NCBI GenBank assembly: GCA_964508055.1
Contig: CAZDRI010000008.1
Coordinates: 1-53,181 of the forward strand
Direction: 5' to 3'
Source of the DNA: CAZDRI01 sp964508055
Lineage (GTDB): Bacteria; Pseudomonadota; Gammaproteobacteria; PS1; Pseudothioglobaceae
DNA: 53,181 nucleotides
Shown: positions 50,958-53,181 of the stretch, one piece after another
Position numbering within the stretch: the first letter of the stretch is position 1
How the letters are laid out: each line of letters begins with the position of its first letter
Notes under the pieces: model-generated
Seen by the model: only the letters and a program-made list of their open reading frames with translations
The model's database searches: none
Told to the model about the DNA's origin: nothing
Program-made: the position numbers and the translations under genes

Positions 50958-53134
50958 TAAAGTTTCTTATAATATTTTTATTTATGAATTTTTCATATGC
51001 AATAAATGATTTGCACAAAGCTTATTTAGCTAAAGGTGAAAATTATCAAATAAGAAGTAAACATATAAATGCTGATGGCTCGCCTAAATTTATAAACAAA
51101 TTAATTTTTGAAAAATCACCTTACTTATTGCAACACGCTCATAATCCCCTAAACTGGCATGCGTGGAATAATGATACTTTTAAAATAGCAAAAAAAGAGA
51201 ATAAACTTATATTTTTGTCAATAGGTTATTCTACTTGTCATTGGTGTCATGTTATGGAGGAAGAAAGTTTTGATGATATTGATGTAGCAAAAATTCTAAA
51301 TAAAAATTTTATAGCTATCAAAGTTGATAGAGAGGTCCGCCCTGACATTGATGAGTTATTTATGAACGCAGCACAATTACTTACAGGATCTGGAGGCTGG
51401 CCTTTAAATGTCATATTAACTCCTGATGGTAAAGTGTTTTTTGCTGGCACATATTTATCAAAAGAAAATTTATTAAACACAGTGTCTCAATTACAAGATT
51501 TATGGATTAACAATCCTAAAAAAATCACTACTTATGCTGATAAAGTAGAAAAAATATTACAACAAACTAAATTTATTGATAAAAGAAGTTTTGAATTAAA
51601 TGCAGAATTCTTTGATAAATCAGTTACTGCTATATTAGAAAATTTTGATAGTTTTAATGGTGGTTTTAGCATTGCTCCTAAATTTCCTAATGAAACTATG
51701 CTGTTATTATTGTTAGAAGCTCAAAGAAAAAAACCTGATGCTACAAAATTAAATGCTATCACTACAACACTTGATGCTATGGCAAGAGGCGGAATTTATG
51801 ATGTAGTCGGTGGAGGATTTCATCGTTATGCTATTGATAATATGTGGTTAATTCCACATTTTGAAAAAATGCTTTATAACCAAGCACAATTAGCTGAAGT
51901 TTATATGACAGCTTATGAATTAACGAAAATAGTAAATTATAAAAAAGTTGCTTTAAAAACCTTAGATTATGTAATAAATGAAATGATGGATAAAAATAAT
52001 GGCTTCTATTCAGCAACTGATGCAGATAGCGAAGGTGTAGAAGGTTTATTCTTTATATGGGATATAGAGGAATTAAAAAATATCCTTAATAAAGAAGAAT
52101 TCCAGTTCACAACTGCTATTTTTAACATATCTAAAAATGGCAATTTTGAAGGTAAAAACATTATTTATTATCATAAAACTATAGAGCAATATGCTAAAGA
52201 AAACAATTTGAATAAAGATAATTTAACAAGCATAATTGACACCATATTATTAAAACTTTACCAAGCTAGACAAAAAAGAGAAAAACCTCTATTAGATAAT
52301 AAGATTATCCTTTCTTGGAATGCAATGATGATAAGTAGTTTTATAAAAGCAGCAAGAATATTAAACGACAAAAAATATATTAATATAGCTTTTAAAAGTA
52401 TTAAATTTATAGAAAGTAATTTTATTAAAAATAACTCTTTAAAACGCATAATGTTAAATACTAAAGTAGAGATTGATGCTATGTTAGAAGATTATGCTTA
52501 TTTAATACAGGCTTATTTAGACCTATATGACTATACACATGATAGAAGTTGGTTGTTTAAAGCAGAAAAACTTAACAAAACTCAAATAGCAAAGTTTTGG
52601 GATTATGAAAATTTTGCTTTTTTTTCTAATATAAAAACCCCCAATTTAAGGATGAAGTTAAAACAAGGAAATGATGGAGCTATTGCTTCTGCAAACGCTA
52701 TTTCTTTTAATAACTTAATTCGCCTTTATCAAGCTATTGGTATTAAAAATTATAAAACAAAAGCTGAAAAATTAATACTTACTTTCTCTGAAGACATTAA
52801 TCAATTTCCAAATAATTATGCAGCAATGATGCTTAAAATTAAAGATTTGTTTAATGATAATTCTAAAATCAAATATATTTATAACGCTAATGTTAGGATT
52901 GAGTTAAAGAAAATTGAAAATGTATATAGAGAAGAATCTAGTAAAAAAACATATTATTTAAATTTAGAGCTTAAAAAAGGTTGGTATATAAATAGTTTTA
53001 ACCCTAAACAGAAAAATTTAATTGCAACAAAAATAACTAATTTAGATGATAAAAACTGGGATATTGTAAAAGTAAATTACCCAAAAGAATCATTAAAAGA
53101 AGTTAAATTTAGCAAAAATAAAATAGCTATTTAG
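50954..53134 (+). CDS. YyaL/DUF255-type thioredoxin and six-hairpin domain protein
   Basis: A 726-residue protein starting at GTG 50954, overlapping the ruvA stop. A signal peptide (LIIFLFMNFSYA) suggests export. The DUF255 thioredoxin domain shows HNPLNWHAWN, YSTCHWCHVMEEESF with CHWC near residue 96, and VDREVRPDIDELFM. A six-hairpin glycosidase-like region follows (KFPNETMLLLL, then GGGFHRYAIDNMWLIPHFEKMLYNQAQL). About the last 75 residues resemble the first half of a DsbD-type alpha domain (KKGWYINSFNPKQKNLIATK) that stops early. The physiological role of this family is unknown. Confidence 0.85.
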   Translation: MIKFLIIFLFMNFSYAINDLHKAYLAKGENYQIRSKHINADGSPKFINKLIFEKSPYLLQHAHNPLNWHAWNNDTFKIAKKENKLIFLSIGYSTCHWCHVMEEESFDDIDVAKILNKNFIAIKVDREVRPDIDELFMNAAQLLTGSGGWPLNVILTPDGKVFFAGTYLSKENLLNTVSQLQDLWINNPKKITTYADKVEKILQQTKFIDKRSFELNAEFFDKSVTAILENFDSFNGGFSIAPKFPNETMLLLLLEAQRKKPDATKLNAITTTLDAMARGGIYDVVGGGFHRYAIDNMWLIPHFEKMLYNQAQLAEVYMTAYELTKIVNYKKVALKTLDYVINEMMDKNNGFYSATDADSEGVEGLFFIWDIEELKNILNKEEFQFTTAIFNISKNGNFEGKNIIYYHKTIEQYAKENNLNKDNLTSIIDTILLKLYQARQKREKPLLDNKIILSWNAMMISSFIKAARILNDKKYINIAFKSIKFIESNFIKNNSLKRIMLNTKVEIDAMLEDYAYLIQAYLDLYDYTHDRSWLFKAEKLNKTQIAKFWDYENFAFFSNIKTPNLRMKLKQGNDGAIASANAISFNNLIRLYQAIGIKNYKTKAEKLILTFSEDINQFPNNYAAMMLKIKDLFNDNSKIKYIYNANVRIELKKIENVYREESSKKTYYLNLELKKGWYINSFNPKQKNLIATKITNLDDKNWDIVKVNYPKESLKEVKFSKNKIAI

Positions 53135-53181
53135 TCCAACCTGAATTAACAGCAAAATACTAAATTTAATTTAGAATATTT

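Noticed and set aside
1..53181. CRISPR arrays, rRNA genes, prophage genes
   Set aside because: No regularly spaced repeats, no rRNA-like sequence and no phage structural or integrase genes were seen anywhere in the window.

Overview
The window is one contiguous, gene-dense, very AT-rich bacterial segment. Most of the backbone is visibly below about one third G+C, with short or absent Shine-Dalgarno motifs. The gene set points to a Gram-negative gammaproteobacterium that uses SMC rather than MukB: pdxB, bamC next to dapA, msbA/waaF/gmhB, trigger factor-clpPX-lon, engB next to cytochrome c4, and ccmF/ccmI. Diheme c-type cytochromes, cytochrome c maturation genes and a TRAP transporter imply a respiring, probably marine or host-associated organism. 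A SUP05/Thioglobus-like or related lineage is possible, but nothing here proves it. No stretch longer than about 300 bases lacks a gene.

Layout. 1-1460: two integron gene cassettes. Each is bounded by a GTTRRRY core whose exact reverse complement recurs behind its gene. Cassette 1 carries a DUF6326 membrane protein. Cassette 2 carries a Sel1-repeat lipoprotein, is distinctly GC-richer, and ends in a textbook attC. 1494-6046 (minus): nucleosidase-apt and smc. 6218-6826: RelE/Xre toxin-antitoxin pair behind a four-unit operator. 7023-9747: msbA and a heptosyltransferase (LPS). 9754-11683: an MjaI-family (CTAG) restriction-modification pair whose methyltransferase carries a C-terminal staphylococcal-nuclease-like domain. 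11824-15087: dsbA, thiD, hisC, nif3. 15149-17898 (minus): tpm, cold-shock/TM protein, lytic transglycosylase lipoprotein, argJ. 17914-20105: thioredoxin-like, ung, pdxB. 20193-22667 (minus): outer-membrane barrel and O-antigen ligase/TPR protein. 22941-25982: TRAP transporter dctPQM. 26121-26901 (minus): gmhB and a DUF2892 protein. 26969-27053: tRNA-Leu(UAG). 27071-38512: serB, ccmF, ccmI, dapE, trmD, mog, a WecA-like transferase, dapA, bamC and a divergent NAD-dependent DNA ligase. 38518-41002: glnK-amtB and a NasT-type ANTAR regulator. 41038-53134: engB (minus), two cytochromes c, tig-clpP-clpX-hflX-lon, leuD-ruvA-yyaL.

The most interesting part is 38518-41002. An extended -10 promoter appears to start a leader of about 160 nt before glnK. 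The leader contains two consecutive copies of the same arrangement: a hairpin with a six-base loop bearing A1 and G4, a second short hairpin with such a loop, then an intrinsic terminator whose left arm overlaps the second hairpin. That is the recognition architecture of ANTAR antiterminators, and an ANTAR protein is encoded directly behind amtB. GlnK carries Lys instead of the uridylylated Tyr51, the ANTAR protein's receiver lacks the usual phospho-acceptor Asp, and no sigma-54 promoter was seen. Taken together, this suggests that ammonium uptake is controlled by tandem RNA attenuators instead of the usual NtrBC/sigma-54 and GlnD route. The sequence elements are read directly; the regulatory mechanism is inference.
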